Shown: positions 25,987-33,700 of the stretch, one piece after another | How positions within the stretch are numbered: position 1 is the first letter of the stretch | Layout: each line of letters starts with the position of its first letter | From: Candidatus Nomurabacteria bacterium RIFCSPHIGHO2_01_FULL_40_20 | GTDB taxonomy: Bacteria; Patescibacteriota; Minisyncoccia; Phycocordibacterales; UBA9973 | Reading direction: 5' to 3' | Assembly: GCA_001786835.1 (NCBI GenBank) | Contig: MFTO01000018.1 | Span: forward strand, 1-33,920 | DNA: 33,920 nt | Program-made: the position numbers and the translations under genes | Notes under the pieces: generated by a model | The model's input: only the letters and a program-made list of their open reading frames with translations | Database searches by the model: none | Told to the model about the DNA's origin: nothing

Positions 25987-27330
25987 ATGAATAAAAAAAC
26001 AAGTAAAAAAGAAATTTCGCGTGGCTCCATTGATTTTGAGGTGCAAGGCGGTAAAAAGCTCTCAGGCACGATAAAAACTAACTTTTCTAAAAACGGTTCG
26101 GTGGGGCTCCTGTGCGCATCACTTGTGAACCGTGGCACAACTACGCTTCACGGTATCGCCCGCATTGAAGAAGTTTACAGAGTGATAGAAATTCTCCAGA
26201 GTATTGGTGTAGAAGTAAAATGGATTGCGCAAAATACGCTTACTATCAAACCTCCAAAAAAATTTAACATCCGCGGTATCGCTCGCGAGAGCGCCATCAA
26301 AACCCGCTCCATCATCATGCTCATGGGTCCTTTGATACATTTTCTGCCTTCGTTCTATCTCCCCCACGCTTCCGGATGCAACTTGGGTAAACGCACCATC
26401 GCCGCGCATATGTATGCTTTTGATAATTTGGGAATTAAAATAAAAACAACCAATGTCAATTATCAACTTACGCAAAAAAAACTAAAACCAGCCGATATTG
26501 TGATGTATGAGGCCGGAGATACAGCTTGTGAAAATGTTTTGACGGCTGCCTCGCTGATCCCCGGCAAAACTACGATAAATTTCGCCAGCGCCAACTATAT
26601 GGTGCAGGAAGTTTGTTTTTTCTTGGAGAGTCTCGGGGTGAAAATCGACGGTGTTGGAACTTGCAATCTGACTGTGCACGGAGTTTCGGAAATTAATAAA
26701 GATGTGGAATATTACAATAGCGAAGACCCAATAGAGAGCATGATGTTCATCTCGGCTGCGATAATTACTAAATCAAATCTCAAAATAACCAGAATACCGA
26801 TAGACTTTCTGGCGCTTGAACTTGAAAAACTGCGAAGGATGAATTTAAAATACAAAATCTTAAAACGATACTATTCGTATAACGGTCGCACAAAATTGGT
26901 GGATTTGGAAATATTTCAGAGCTCGCTTGTCGCCTTGGAAGATAAAATCCATTCCAACCCCTACCCTGGTATCAATATAGACAATCTCCCTTTCTTTGTG
27001 CCCATCGCCACTCAAGCCAAGGGGCAAACAATGGTTCACGATTGGGTTTACGAAAACCGCGCAATTTATTTTACAGAACTCAATCGCCTCGGCGCAAATG
27101 TAACCCTCGCCGACCCGCATAGAGTTTATATCACCGGCGTCACGCCACTGAAGCCTGCCCAAGTAGTCTGTCCACCGGCGCTTCGCCCGGCAATGGTAAT
27201 CTTGATAGCCATGTTGGGCGCTCCCGGCACTTCAATACTCCGCAACGTGTATATGATCAGTCGCGGTTATGAAGAAATAGCTGAACGTCTAAACTCTATC
27301 GGCGCGGATATAAAAATAATTCAGGGCTAA
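25987..27330 (+). CDS. murA: UDP-N-acetylglucosamine 1-carboxyvinyltransferase-like (divergent); start set to MNKKTSKKEIS (25987), since the track start 25942 lies in the tRNA
   Basis: EPSP-synthase-like fold motifs; KNGSVG; SGCNLGKR (active-site Cys loop); INIDNLPFFVPIATQAKGQT; ENRAIYFTELNRLGANV. Confidence 0.85.
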   Translation: MNKKTSKKEISRGSIDFEVQGGKKLSGTIKTNFSKNGSVGLLCASLVNRGTTTLHGIARIEEVYRVIEILQSIGVEVKWIAQNTLTIKPPKKFNIRGIARESAIKTRSIIMLMGPLIHFLPSFYLPHASGCNLGKRTIAAHMYAFDNLGIKIKTTNVNYQLTQKKLKPADIVMYEAGDTACENVLTAASLIPGKTTINFASANYMVQEVCFFLESLGVKIDGVGTCNLTVHGVSEINKDVEYYNSEDPIESMMFISAAIITKSNLKITRIPIDFLALELEKLRRMNLKYKILKRYYSYNGRTKLVDLEIFQSSLVALEDKIHSNPYPGINIDNLPFFVPIATQAKGQTMVHDWVYENRAIYFTELNRLGANVTLADPHRVYITGVTPLKPAQVVCPPALRPAMVILIAMLGAPGTSILRNVYMISRGYEEIAERLNSIGADIKIIQG

Positions 27331-28259
27331 TGAGAAAAGGTAAAGTAATTGTTATAGTTGGCACTACCGCCACAGGTAAAAGTGATTTAGGGGTGAAAAT
27401 AGCTAAAAAATTAAATCCGCCATCCGCCCTTTCTGGCGGAGGCGGAGAGATAATCTCCGCAGATTCAAGACAAGTTTACAAAGGACTTGATATTGGCACC
27501 GGAAAAATCACAAAGGAAGAGATGAAAAGTGTGTCACATCATTTGCTTGATGTAATAAACCCTAAGAAAAAGTTTACAGTCTTTGATTACCAGAAAAAAG
27601 CAATCTCCGCCATGGCGGAGATTGCAAAAAAAGGCAAAGTTCCGATTATTGTTGGCGGGACAGGGTTTTATATAGACGCAGTTACCAAGGGTGTAGTGTT
27701 ACCCAAAGTTCCACCAAATCACACCCTCCGGAGAAAACTTGTTAAAAACTCTGCTATCGCATTGTTTTTAACACTAAAGAAAATTGACCCTGCTCGCGCT
27801 AAAAATATTGACCCACACAATAAAATCCGTCTTATTCGCGCCATTGAAATTGCCAAAGCCCTCGGCAAAGTCCCCCACTTGGCGGTGAAACCGCCAAGTT
27901 ACAGGTTTATTAAAATAGGTCTTGTTTTACCGCCTGATGTTCTAAAAAAGAAAGTTGAAAAAAGAGTTAAAAAAATGTTTACTGACGGTTTGCTTGATGA
28001 AATAAAAAAACTAAAACGTTCCGGAGTAAGCGAAAAAAGATTGCGTGAATTTGGTTTTGAATACAATAATCCGACACCAGAGAGCGTTATCACTAATACT
28101 CTAAAATATGCCAAACGCCAGGCGACATGGTTTAAACGCGACCCTGAAATAAAATGGTTTACCCCGAGCGGAGCCGAGGGGTTTGGAAGAAAGGATTATA
28201 AAAAAATTATTTCTTTTTTAGAAAAAGAGGTATCAAAGAAACCAAAACTACACCAATAA
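27330..28259 (+). CDS. miaA: tRNA dimethylallyltransferase (start overlaps murA stop as TAATG)
   Basis: VGTTATGKSDLGVKIAKKLN, GEIISADSRQVYKGLDIGTGK, HHLLDVINP, IIVGGTGFYIDA, RLIRAIEIA, YAKRQATWFKRD. Confidence 0.95.
   Translation: MRKGKVIVIVGTTATGKSDLGVKIAKKLNPPSALSGGGGEIISADSRQVYKGLDIGTGKITKEEMKSVSHHLLDVINPKKKFTVFDYQKKAISAMAEIAKKGKVPIIVGGTGFYIDAVTKGVVLPKVPPNHTLRRKLVKNSAIALFLTLKKIDPARAKNIDPHNKIRLIRAIEIAKALGKVPHLAVKPPSYRFIKIGLVLPPDVLKKKVEKRVKKMFTDGLLDEIKKLKRSGVSEKRLREFGFEYNNPTPESVITNTLKYAKRQATWFKRDPEIKWFTPSGAEGFGRKDYKKIISFLEKEVSKKPKLHQ
27600..27625. repeat. 26-bp perfect palindrome inside miaA
   Basis: GCAATCTCCGCCATGGCGGAGATTGC is its own reverse complement. Confidence 0.95.
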
Positions 28260-28782
28260 TAAAGTAATGCGCGTAGTCAATAACTCCCGGCATTATTTTA
28301 CCCAAAAAATAACCGAGTAGAGTCATAATATTTGCCCAAAGAAAAGAGCCGAATAGATTCCACTTTAAGAAAGAGTTATAGTTCATCTTCGCAATACCAG
28401 CTACAATCGGTACAAAAGTGCGCACAATCGGTACAAAACGCGAAATTAACATTGTAATTTTTCCATGTTTTTTGAAAAATATTCCCGCTTTTTCTATATG
28501 TTCAGTTTTTAAGATACTTTTGAGAATTCTATAATGTCTCAACTTTTCAATATAAACTCCGATATGATACCCCACCACGGAACCGAAAAAGGTGGAGAAA
28601 AAAATGACCGGAATAATAAGTGAAATGGAAATAAGATCTGCCGAAGCTAAAATCCCGGCAGTAAATAAAAGTGAGTCTCCCGGAAGCGCAAAAAATATTC
28701 CGGATTCTAGAAATACTATTATCCCGACTCCTAAATAACCATAAGTGGCAATCAAGCTCGGAATATCAAAAATTTCTAGCAT
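28207..28782 (-). CDS. DedA-family (SNARE-associated/VTT) membrane protein
   Basis: YGYLGVGIIVFLESGIFFALPGDSLLFTAGILA...KHGKITMLISRFVPIVRTFVPIVAGIAKM...GSFLWANIMTLLGYFLG. Confidence 0.93.
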   Translation of the reverse strand: MLEIFDIPSLIATYGYLGVGIIVFLESGIFFALPGDSLLFTAGILASADLISISLIIPVIFFSTFFGSVVGYHIGVYIEKLRHYRILKSILKTEHIEKAGIFFKKHGKITMLISRFVPIVRTFVPIVAGIAKMNYNSFLKWNLFGSFLWANIMTLLGYFLGKIMPGVIDYAHYFIIGVVLVSLIPLFLKKK

Positions 28783-28783
28783 G

Positions 28784-28854
28784 CGGGTGGTGAGGGAATC
28801 GGACCCCCGACATCGGTTTTGGAGACCGAAGTTATGCCACTTAACTAACCACCC
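28784..28854 (-). tRNA. tRNA-Trp (anticodon CCA)
   Basis: GGGTGGT/ACCACCC acceptor stem, anticodon loop TCGGT-CTCCAAA-ACCGA, GGGGGTCCGATTCCCTC T arm, discriminator G. Confidence 0.94.
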
Positions 28855-28858
28855 ATAT

Positions 28859-28986
28859 CCCGGCCAAGTCGCCGAAGCGATACAGAGCCGGGAAACGGAA
28901 ATGCAAAATTAAAAAATAATGCACTTCCTAAAGGACACACCCGAGGGTATGCCCAATAAAAAGAACAAGCAACAAATGAATGTTGC
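28859..28986 (-). other. Structured 5' leader upstream of tRNA-Trp (four consecutive hairpins)
   Basis: Hairpins GCAACA..TGTTGC (28969-28986), GGGCATACCC..GGGTGTGTCC (28933-28954), GGAAGTGCA..TGCATTTCC (28897-28928), CCCGGC..TCGC-TTCG-GCGA..GCCGGG (28859-28892); extended -10 TGTTATAAT at 28993-29001. Confidence 0.6.
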
Positions 28987-29064
28987 GGGTTAATTATAAC
29001 ATCTAGTAGTAAATTTAGAAATTATCCCGAAACAAGAATACTTAAAAGGAATTCTGACGGGATT

Positions 29065-29223
29065 TTATTTCTTAGCTTCCTTGTGTTTAGTCTGTTTTCG
29101 ACACCATTTACAGTACTTTTTAAGCTCTATTTTTTCAACAACAAGCTTCTTGTTCTTGGAAGACCAGTAATTGATGCGTTTGCAGGTAGAGCAAGCTAGT
29201 TTTATAAGTCGTTCTTGGGACAT
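29065..29223 (-). CDS. rpmG: 50S ribosomal protein L33 (52 aa, zinc-binding C+ form); not in supplied ORF track
   Basis: MSQERLIKLACSTCKRINYWSSKNKKLVVEKIELKKYCKWCRKQTKHKEAKK, with CxxC...CxxC. Confidence 0.92.
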   Translation of the reverse strand: MSQERLIKLACSTCKRINYWSSKNKKLVVEKIELKKYCKWCRKQTKHKEAKK

Positions 29224-29264
29224 GGTCTATATACTAATATAAATAAGGGTAAAAAGCAAATGAG

Positions 29265-30428
29265 TTAATTCTTTACTATTTTTGGCAAAAGAGGATTCAA
29301 CCGCGCAACTACTTCATAATTTATACTCTCGATTCGTTCTGCCATTTCTTCAATTGGAATCTCCGCCCCTCCTTGCCTGCCTATTATCACTACTTCGTCT
29401 TCGGTCTTGACACCTTTCACATGGTCAATATTTACTACAAACATATTCATCATAGTCCGACCTAAAATTTTACACCTTTTTCCTTTGATTAAAACAAAAC
29501 CGTTATTGGAAAGCCTGCGACTGACACCGTCCGAATATCCTTGAGGAATCACCGCCACGCGCATTTTCTTCCTAGTAATAAAGGTCAACCCATAACCCAC
29601 CGTGTAGCCTTTGGGCAATTCTTTTACTTGCGCCACTTTAGTTTTCCAAGATAAAACAGGTTTGAGCACGATACGCCTCCCGAAACGCTTCTTCATATGT
29701 TTTGACGGCCACAAACCATAAAGTCCTAGACCAATCCGCACGATGTCATGCGGACGAGCATCTTTCCCGCTGTATGGCGCGATTTCATGCGCCAGAGTGC
29801 CGGAAGTAGCCGAGAGATGCGTTTTCAAATTTTTGAAGCCGAATTTTTCAGCCAAAGCTCGTAGAGCGTTGTGATACTCCGCTACCTGCTTTTTGGCATG
29901 CGTAATTCCTCCCTTATCCTCAATATTTGCAAAGTGAGCGTACAAACCGATGAGTTTTACGTTTTGACATTTTTTTACCTCTTTAAAAATATCTTCCCAT
30001 TTGTCTTTCAAGAAACCCTCGCGTCCAAAAAGCGCGTCGATCGGCAAATGAATCCTCTGGACTATCCCAAGTTCTCCGGAAATTTTATTTATATTCCTTA
30101 GCGCTTGCTGATTGAAAACCGAAAGAATTGGTTTTAGTTTTAAAGCTCTGCGGATGTCCCCTTTCTGCACATACCCGAGCACCAATATCGGCTTTTTAGT
30201 AATCTGCCTTACTCTCTCTAATTCTTCAACTGAATTTATTTGAAAATAATCAGCATAAGGATTTAAAATCCGAACTACTTCTTCTATCCCGTGCCCATAA
30301 GCATTACTTTTTACCACCGCCGAAATCTTCATCCCTTTTGGCAAAAGCTTTCTGAAAGAAAGAAAATTATGAACCAAGTTCTTTTTGGAAATTTCTATGT
30401 AACCAAGTGGTAATTTATTTTGCTTCAT
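29265..30428 (-). CDS. alr: Alanine racemase
   Basis: YIEISKKNLVHNFLSFRKLL, AVVKSNAYGHGIEEV, HLSATSGTLA, VRIGLGLYGLWPS, VGYGLTF, RTMMNMFVVNID. Confidence 0.95.
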   Translation of the reverse strand: MKQNKLPLGYIEISKKNLVHNFLSFRKLLPKGMKISAVVKSNAYGHGIEEVVRILNPYADYFQINSVEELERVRQITKKPILVLGYVQKGDIRRALKLKPILSVFNQQALRNINKISGELGIVQRIHLPIDALFGREGFLKDKWEDIFKEVKKCQNVKLIGLYAHFANIEDKGGITHAKKQVAEYHNALRALAEKFGFKNLKTHLSATSGTLAHEIAPYSGKDARPHDIVRIGLGLYGLWPSKHMKKRFGRRIVLKPVLSWKTKVAQVKELPKGYTVGYGLTFITRKKMRVAVIPQGYSDGVSRRLSNNGFVLIKGKRCKILGRTMMNMFVVNIDHVKGVKTEDEVVIIGRQGGAEIPIEEMAERIESINYEVVARLNPLLPKIVKN

Positions 30429-31029
30429 TTTTTTCTTTCTTTTGATTTTCTAGCCAACTCCTAAAATTTTCAATATCTTTCTTTGAACCTAGAATGTGAA
30501 TTTGATTGGATTCAAATACAACATATTGTTCTTCTGTGCCGTAATTTTTATCAACTCCAATTACACTATCATATATATCTTTGTAATTTTTTGGCAACCT
30601 AATATACTCATCATTTATTTCCTGACTGTCGTATTTATGAACCAAAGGATTTTTTGTATTTATAACAACTGCATAAACATGCCATCCATCACTATAAAAT
30701 TCTGCATCTTTATATTCTGGAGAGAAGTAATAACCTCTACCTAGAGTACTTCCACCAATACCATCAGTTCTTTCTATGAATTCATCTGAAAAACTATCAA
30801 ATCTTTCCTCTGCTTCTGTGTTACTACCATGGTATAAAATGGCTTTCACTTTACTTTCAGGAAAAATTGTCCCTAGATATTTTACATATTCTTCTATAGT
30901 ACCAATTTGTTCAAGCTCTGGGTTCAATTTAAAAACCTCTTTGATATTTTCTATTTGGTCGGCAAAAGAATTCTCTTTTTTATTAGAGCTATCTGGGGTT
31001 GGATTAAATCTTGGTTTTGGGTCAGGCAT
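30415..31029 (-). CDS. Putative ADP-ribosyltransferase-like (H-Y-[EQ] fold) toxin/effector-like protein
   Basis: KAILYHGSN (His), GRGYYFSPEYKDAEFYSDGWHVYAVVINTKNPLV (Tyr, strand), YDSVIG...EEQYVVFESNQIHILGSKKDIENF. Confidence 0.65.
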   Translation of the reverse strand: MPDPKPRFNPTPDSSNKKENSFADQIENIKEVFKLNPELEQIGTIEEYVKYLGTIFPESKVKAILYHGSNTEAEERFDSFSDEFIERTDGIGGSTLGRGYYFSPEYKDAEFYSDGWHVYAVVINTKNPLVHKYDSQEINDEYIRLPKNYKDIYDSVIGVDKNYGTEEQYVVFESNQIHILGSKKDIENFRSWLENQKKEKNEAK

Positions 31030-31084
31030 ATAATTGATATTCTATCATTCGTAGCCCTTTTACCGCAATCTTTTCAACAACCCC

Positions 31085-31117
31085 CAGCATTAGTGTGCGA
31101 CCGCTTACTAATGCTAT
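31085..31117. repeat. Dyad-symmetric direct repeat R1, overlapping the promoter of the PaaX/Cas2-like gene
   Basis: CAGCATTAGTGTGCGACCGCTTACTAATGCT; arms AGCATTAGT (31086-31094)/ACTAATGCT (31107-31115). 28/31 identical to R2. Confidence 0.9.
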
Positions 31118-31120
31118 AAT
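31115..31120 (+). promoter_or_regulatory. -10 box TATAAT, 6 nt before the GTG start of the PaaX/Cas2-like gene
   Basis: TATAAT at 31115-31120, GTG at 31127. Confidence 0.7.
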
Positions 31121-31126
31121 AAAAGC

Positions 31127-31702
31127 GTGAAGAAAAATACAAACCATAAAGGACCTAGGATGGGGACGGTAAAGAAAAAGGTACTTATTCTTTTACAAGC
31201 AGGTTTAGCTTTGGGTTTAACTCCGTCTCCCAGAAAACAATGGTGGATACTAAAACAAATACCTAAAGAGTTGGAAAAAATAGATCGTCAATCTTTACAA
31301 AGAGCAATCAGTTCCCTATATACTTCCCGCCTTGTAGATATGAAACACTCCAAAGACGGCTCTACTACTATGACACTAAGTAATAAAGGGAAACAATACA
31401 TTCTTAAATTTGATTTAGAAAAACTAAAAATACAAAAACAGCTGAAATGGGACAAAAAATGGAGGGTTGTTATGTTTGATATTCCAGAAACAAAAAAGAG
31501 GTTGCGAGAAGCTTTACGTTTTCATTTTAAAGAAATAGGCTTAATCGAACTTCAAAAATCAGTATTAGTAAATCCATATCCATGCGAAAAAGAAATAGAA
31601 TTTATTCTAGAATTTTACAACGCAAGAAAGTACGTGCGATTTGTCGTTGCTGAAGAAATAGATATCAGCTTACACCTCATGACAAAATTCAGTCTTAAAT
31701 AA
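31127..31702 (+). CDS. PaaX-like transcriptional regulator: N-terminal winged helix plus Cas2-like domain
   Basis: N-terminal SLQRAISSLYTSRLVDMKHSKDGSTTMTLSNKGKQYIL (wHTH); WRVVMFDIPETKKRLREALRFHFKEIGLIELQKSVLVNPYPC (Cas2-like PaaX central domain). Confidence 0.8.
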   Translation: MKKNTNHKGPRMGTVKKKVLILLQAGLALGLTPSPRKQWWILKQIPKELEKIDRQSLQRAISSLYTSRLVDMKHSKDGSTTMTLSNKGKQYILKFDLEKLKIQKQLKWDKKWRVVMFDIPETKKRLREALRFHFKEIGLIELQKSVLVNPYPCEKEIEFILEFYNARKYVRFVVAEEIDISLHLMTKFSLK

Positions 31703-31720
31703 AACCTTAAACAACCTAAA

Positions 31721-31751
31721 CAGCATTAATTTGCGACCGCTGACTAATGCT
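31721..31751. repeat. Dyad-symmetric direct repeat R2, just after the PaaX/Cas2-like gene
   Basis: CAGCATTAATTTGCGACCGCTGACTAATGCT, same orientation as R1. Confidence 0.9.
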
Positions 31752-31762
31752 GGATAAAGAAT

Positions 31763-32872
31763 CTATTTTTCTTTTCTTAATTTCTTTTCTTTTTCAAATC
31801 TATCTATTGCAAGGTTAATTAAAATATCTAAAAGTTTAGTTTGTGGGATACCAGCCTGCGCCCAGAGCTTGGGATACATAGAAATGTTTGTAAAGCCCGG
31901 AATAGTGTTTATTTCATTCACATATACTTCCCTACGCTTGGTCAAAAACATATCCACCCGCCCCATCCCTGCACATTCTAGAGCCTTGTAAGCCTTTACT
32001 GCGGTCTCGCGAAGTTTTTGTAAAATATTTTTTGAAAGATTCTTGGCTGGGATCTCTATAATGGCGCCATCTTCATCTATGTATTTTGCGTCATAGGAAT
32101 AAAATTCGGCATTTAGCACAACTTCCCCGATGCCGGAAGCAATGGGTTCGTCGTTACCTAAAACCGCGCACTCAAGTTCGCGCCCAACTATCGCTTCTTC
32201 AATAAGAATTTTGGAGTCGTATAAAAAAGCTTCCGCTAAGAATTTTTTCCAATCTTTTTTGCTTTTTATTTTATTTATGCCAACCGATGAACCCAAATTC
32301 GCCGGCTTTACAAACATCGGGAGCCCTAGAGTTTTTTTCGCTTTTTCAAAAGTTAATTTTTCTCCATTTTTGAGCGCTATGCACTTGGCATTTTTGATTC
32401 CCGCTTCCGTAAGTAATCTTTTCATTACGTCTTTGTCCATCCCCACTGCCGAACCGAGCACTCCCGCTCCTACAAAAGGAATTCCAGCCAATTTGAATAG
32501 TCCTTGGATAGAACCATCCTCCCCATAAGGACCATGTAAAACCGGAAAAACAACATCTACATTTCCATGTTTTTTTTTACTTTTTACATCAGTTAGAGAA
32601 CCAGAACTTTGAATAGTTAGCGCAACTTCTTTTTTTGAATCGTAAAGCTTTATAAGTTTAGGATTATCACTATTTAATAAATAATTTGAGACACTACCCA
32701 AAATCCATTTGCCTTCTTTGCTTATTCCTATTGGAATTACTTCATATTTTTTCTTATCTAAAGCATTTATAACATTTCTAGCGGATAGTAAGGATATCTC
32801 ATGCTCTGCTGATTTACCTCCAAACAAAACTCCAATTTTTAGTTTCTTTTTCATCCCGTTATAAATTTTCAC
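31763..32872 (-). CDS. ddl: D-alanine--D-alanine ligase (start possibly 32854, MKKKLKIGVLFGG)
   Basis: GVLFGGKSAEHEISLLSARNV, VFPVLHGPYGEDGSIQGLFKLAGIPFVGAGVLGSAVGMDK, VKPANLGSSVGI, VNEINTIPGFT. Confidence 0.96.
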   Translation of the reverse strand: MKIYNGMKKKLKIGVLFGGKSAEHEISLLSARNVINALDKKKYEVIPIGISKEGKWILGSVSNYLLNSDNPKLIKLYDSKKEVALTIQSSGSLTDVKSKKKHGNVDVVFPVLHGPYGEDGSIQGLFKLAGIPFVGAGVLGSAVGMDKDVMKRLLTEAGIKNAKCIALKNGEKLTFEKAKKTLGLPMFVKPANLGSSVGINKIKSKKDWKKFLAEAFLYDSKILIEEAIVGRELECAVLGNDEPIASGIGEVVLNAEFYSYDAKYIDEDGAIIEIPAKNLSKNILQKLRETAVKAYKALECAGMGRVDMFLTKRREVYVNEINTIPGFTNISMYPKLWAQAGIPQTKLLDILINLAIDRFEKEKKLRKEK

Positions 32873-32921
32873 AAATTAATATCATCATAATATATCCCGT
32901 ATTTTAGATTTCTAACGGGAT

Positions 32922-33671
32922 TCATCTTGGTATTAGTATTGCATTTTTAAAGTCTTTTGGCATCTTGGTTAAGTTCTTGTAGCTGTTTCGAGTTATAAGC
33001 ACCATATCTTCAATCCTGACCCCTCCAAAACCCTTTATATAGAGCCCTGGCTCGATAGTCATCACAGTGCCTACTGGTAGAATATCGGGGCTTTTGGGCT
33101 TAAAATTGGGCCATTCGTGGATAACTGTGCCTACCCCGTGCCCTAGGCCATGCTTGAAGTTACTATTATGTTTTTTTGCCAAAAACTTTCTAGCTGAAGC
33201 ATCGATAATTTTCGCCCTTTTCTCCCCTGCCGCAATTTTTGCCATTGCGAGCTCCATCGCGCGCAAGACGTCTTTGTAAATTTTCTCCTGTCTTTTATTG
33301 GGCTTGCCCCAGAAAAATGTGCGAGTCATGTCGGAGCAATAGTGATTCACTGTGGTCCCGAAATCAAGCATGATGATATCGCCTTTTTTTAATTTAGCTT
33401 GCTTATTCTTTTGGGGCTCATGATGAATATTTGCAGAATTTTTACCAAAAGCCACAATTGGCGAAAAAGATAGAACCGGCGCTCCATATTTTACAAAAGA
33501 TTTTTTAATAAAATTTTGAACTTCTATTTCACTAATGCCGTTTTTTAAAATGGCTAAGGTGTCTTTCAAAACTTTCTCAGCAATTCTCTGGGCACGGATT
33601 ATATTTGCAAGTTCCTTCTTGCTTTTTGGAGCGCGGACTTCGTGCAATAATTTAGTTTTAAGACTTGCCAT
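32922..33671 (-). CDS. M24-family metallopeptidase (Xaa-Pro aminopeptidase-like, catalytic domain only)
   Basis: NIHHEPQKNKQAKLKKGDIIMLDFGTTVNHYCSDMTRTFF, HGLGHGVGTVIHE, TIEPGLYIKGFGGVRIEDMV. Confidence 0.92.
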   Translation of the reverse strand: MASLKTKLLHEVRAPKSKKELANIIRAQRIAEKVLKDTLAILKNGISEIEVQNFIKKSFVKYGAPVLSFSPIVAFGKNSANIHHEPQKNKQAKLKKGDIIMLDFGTTVNHYCSDMTRTFFWGKPNKRQEKIYKDVLRAMELAMAKIAAGEKRAKIIDASARKFLAKKHNSNFKHGLGHGVGTVIHEWPNFKPKSPDILPVGTVMTIEPGLYIKGFGGVRIEDMVLITRNSYKNLTKMPKDFKNAILIPR

Positions 33672-33700
33672 GGATTCAATAATAACATAAGATTGTGAAT

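Noticed and set aside
25793-26138. Overlapping minus-strand ORFs (69, 80 and 72 aa) across tRNA-Leu
   Set aside because: They run through the tRNA gene and murA 5' end; tRNA and murA evidence is stronger.
26119-26475. 118-aa minus-strand ORF opposite murA
   Set aside because: Antisense shadow; murA frame is strongly supported.
28161-28182. ACCCCGAGCGGAGCCGAGGGGT in miaA as a strong palindrome
   Set aside because: Only the outer ACCCC/GGGGT arms pair well; the interior is not symmetric. Possibly a repeat remnant (encodes TPSGAEGF) but too weak to claim as a hairpin.
31085-31752. CRISPR interpretation of the two repeats plus Cas2-like protein
   Set aside because: Only two repeats separated by ~600 bp of coding DNA, no spacer-sized units, and no cas1 or effector in the window. 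A PaaX-type regulator explains the Cas2-like domain better.
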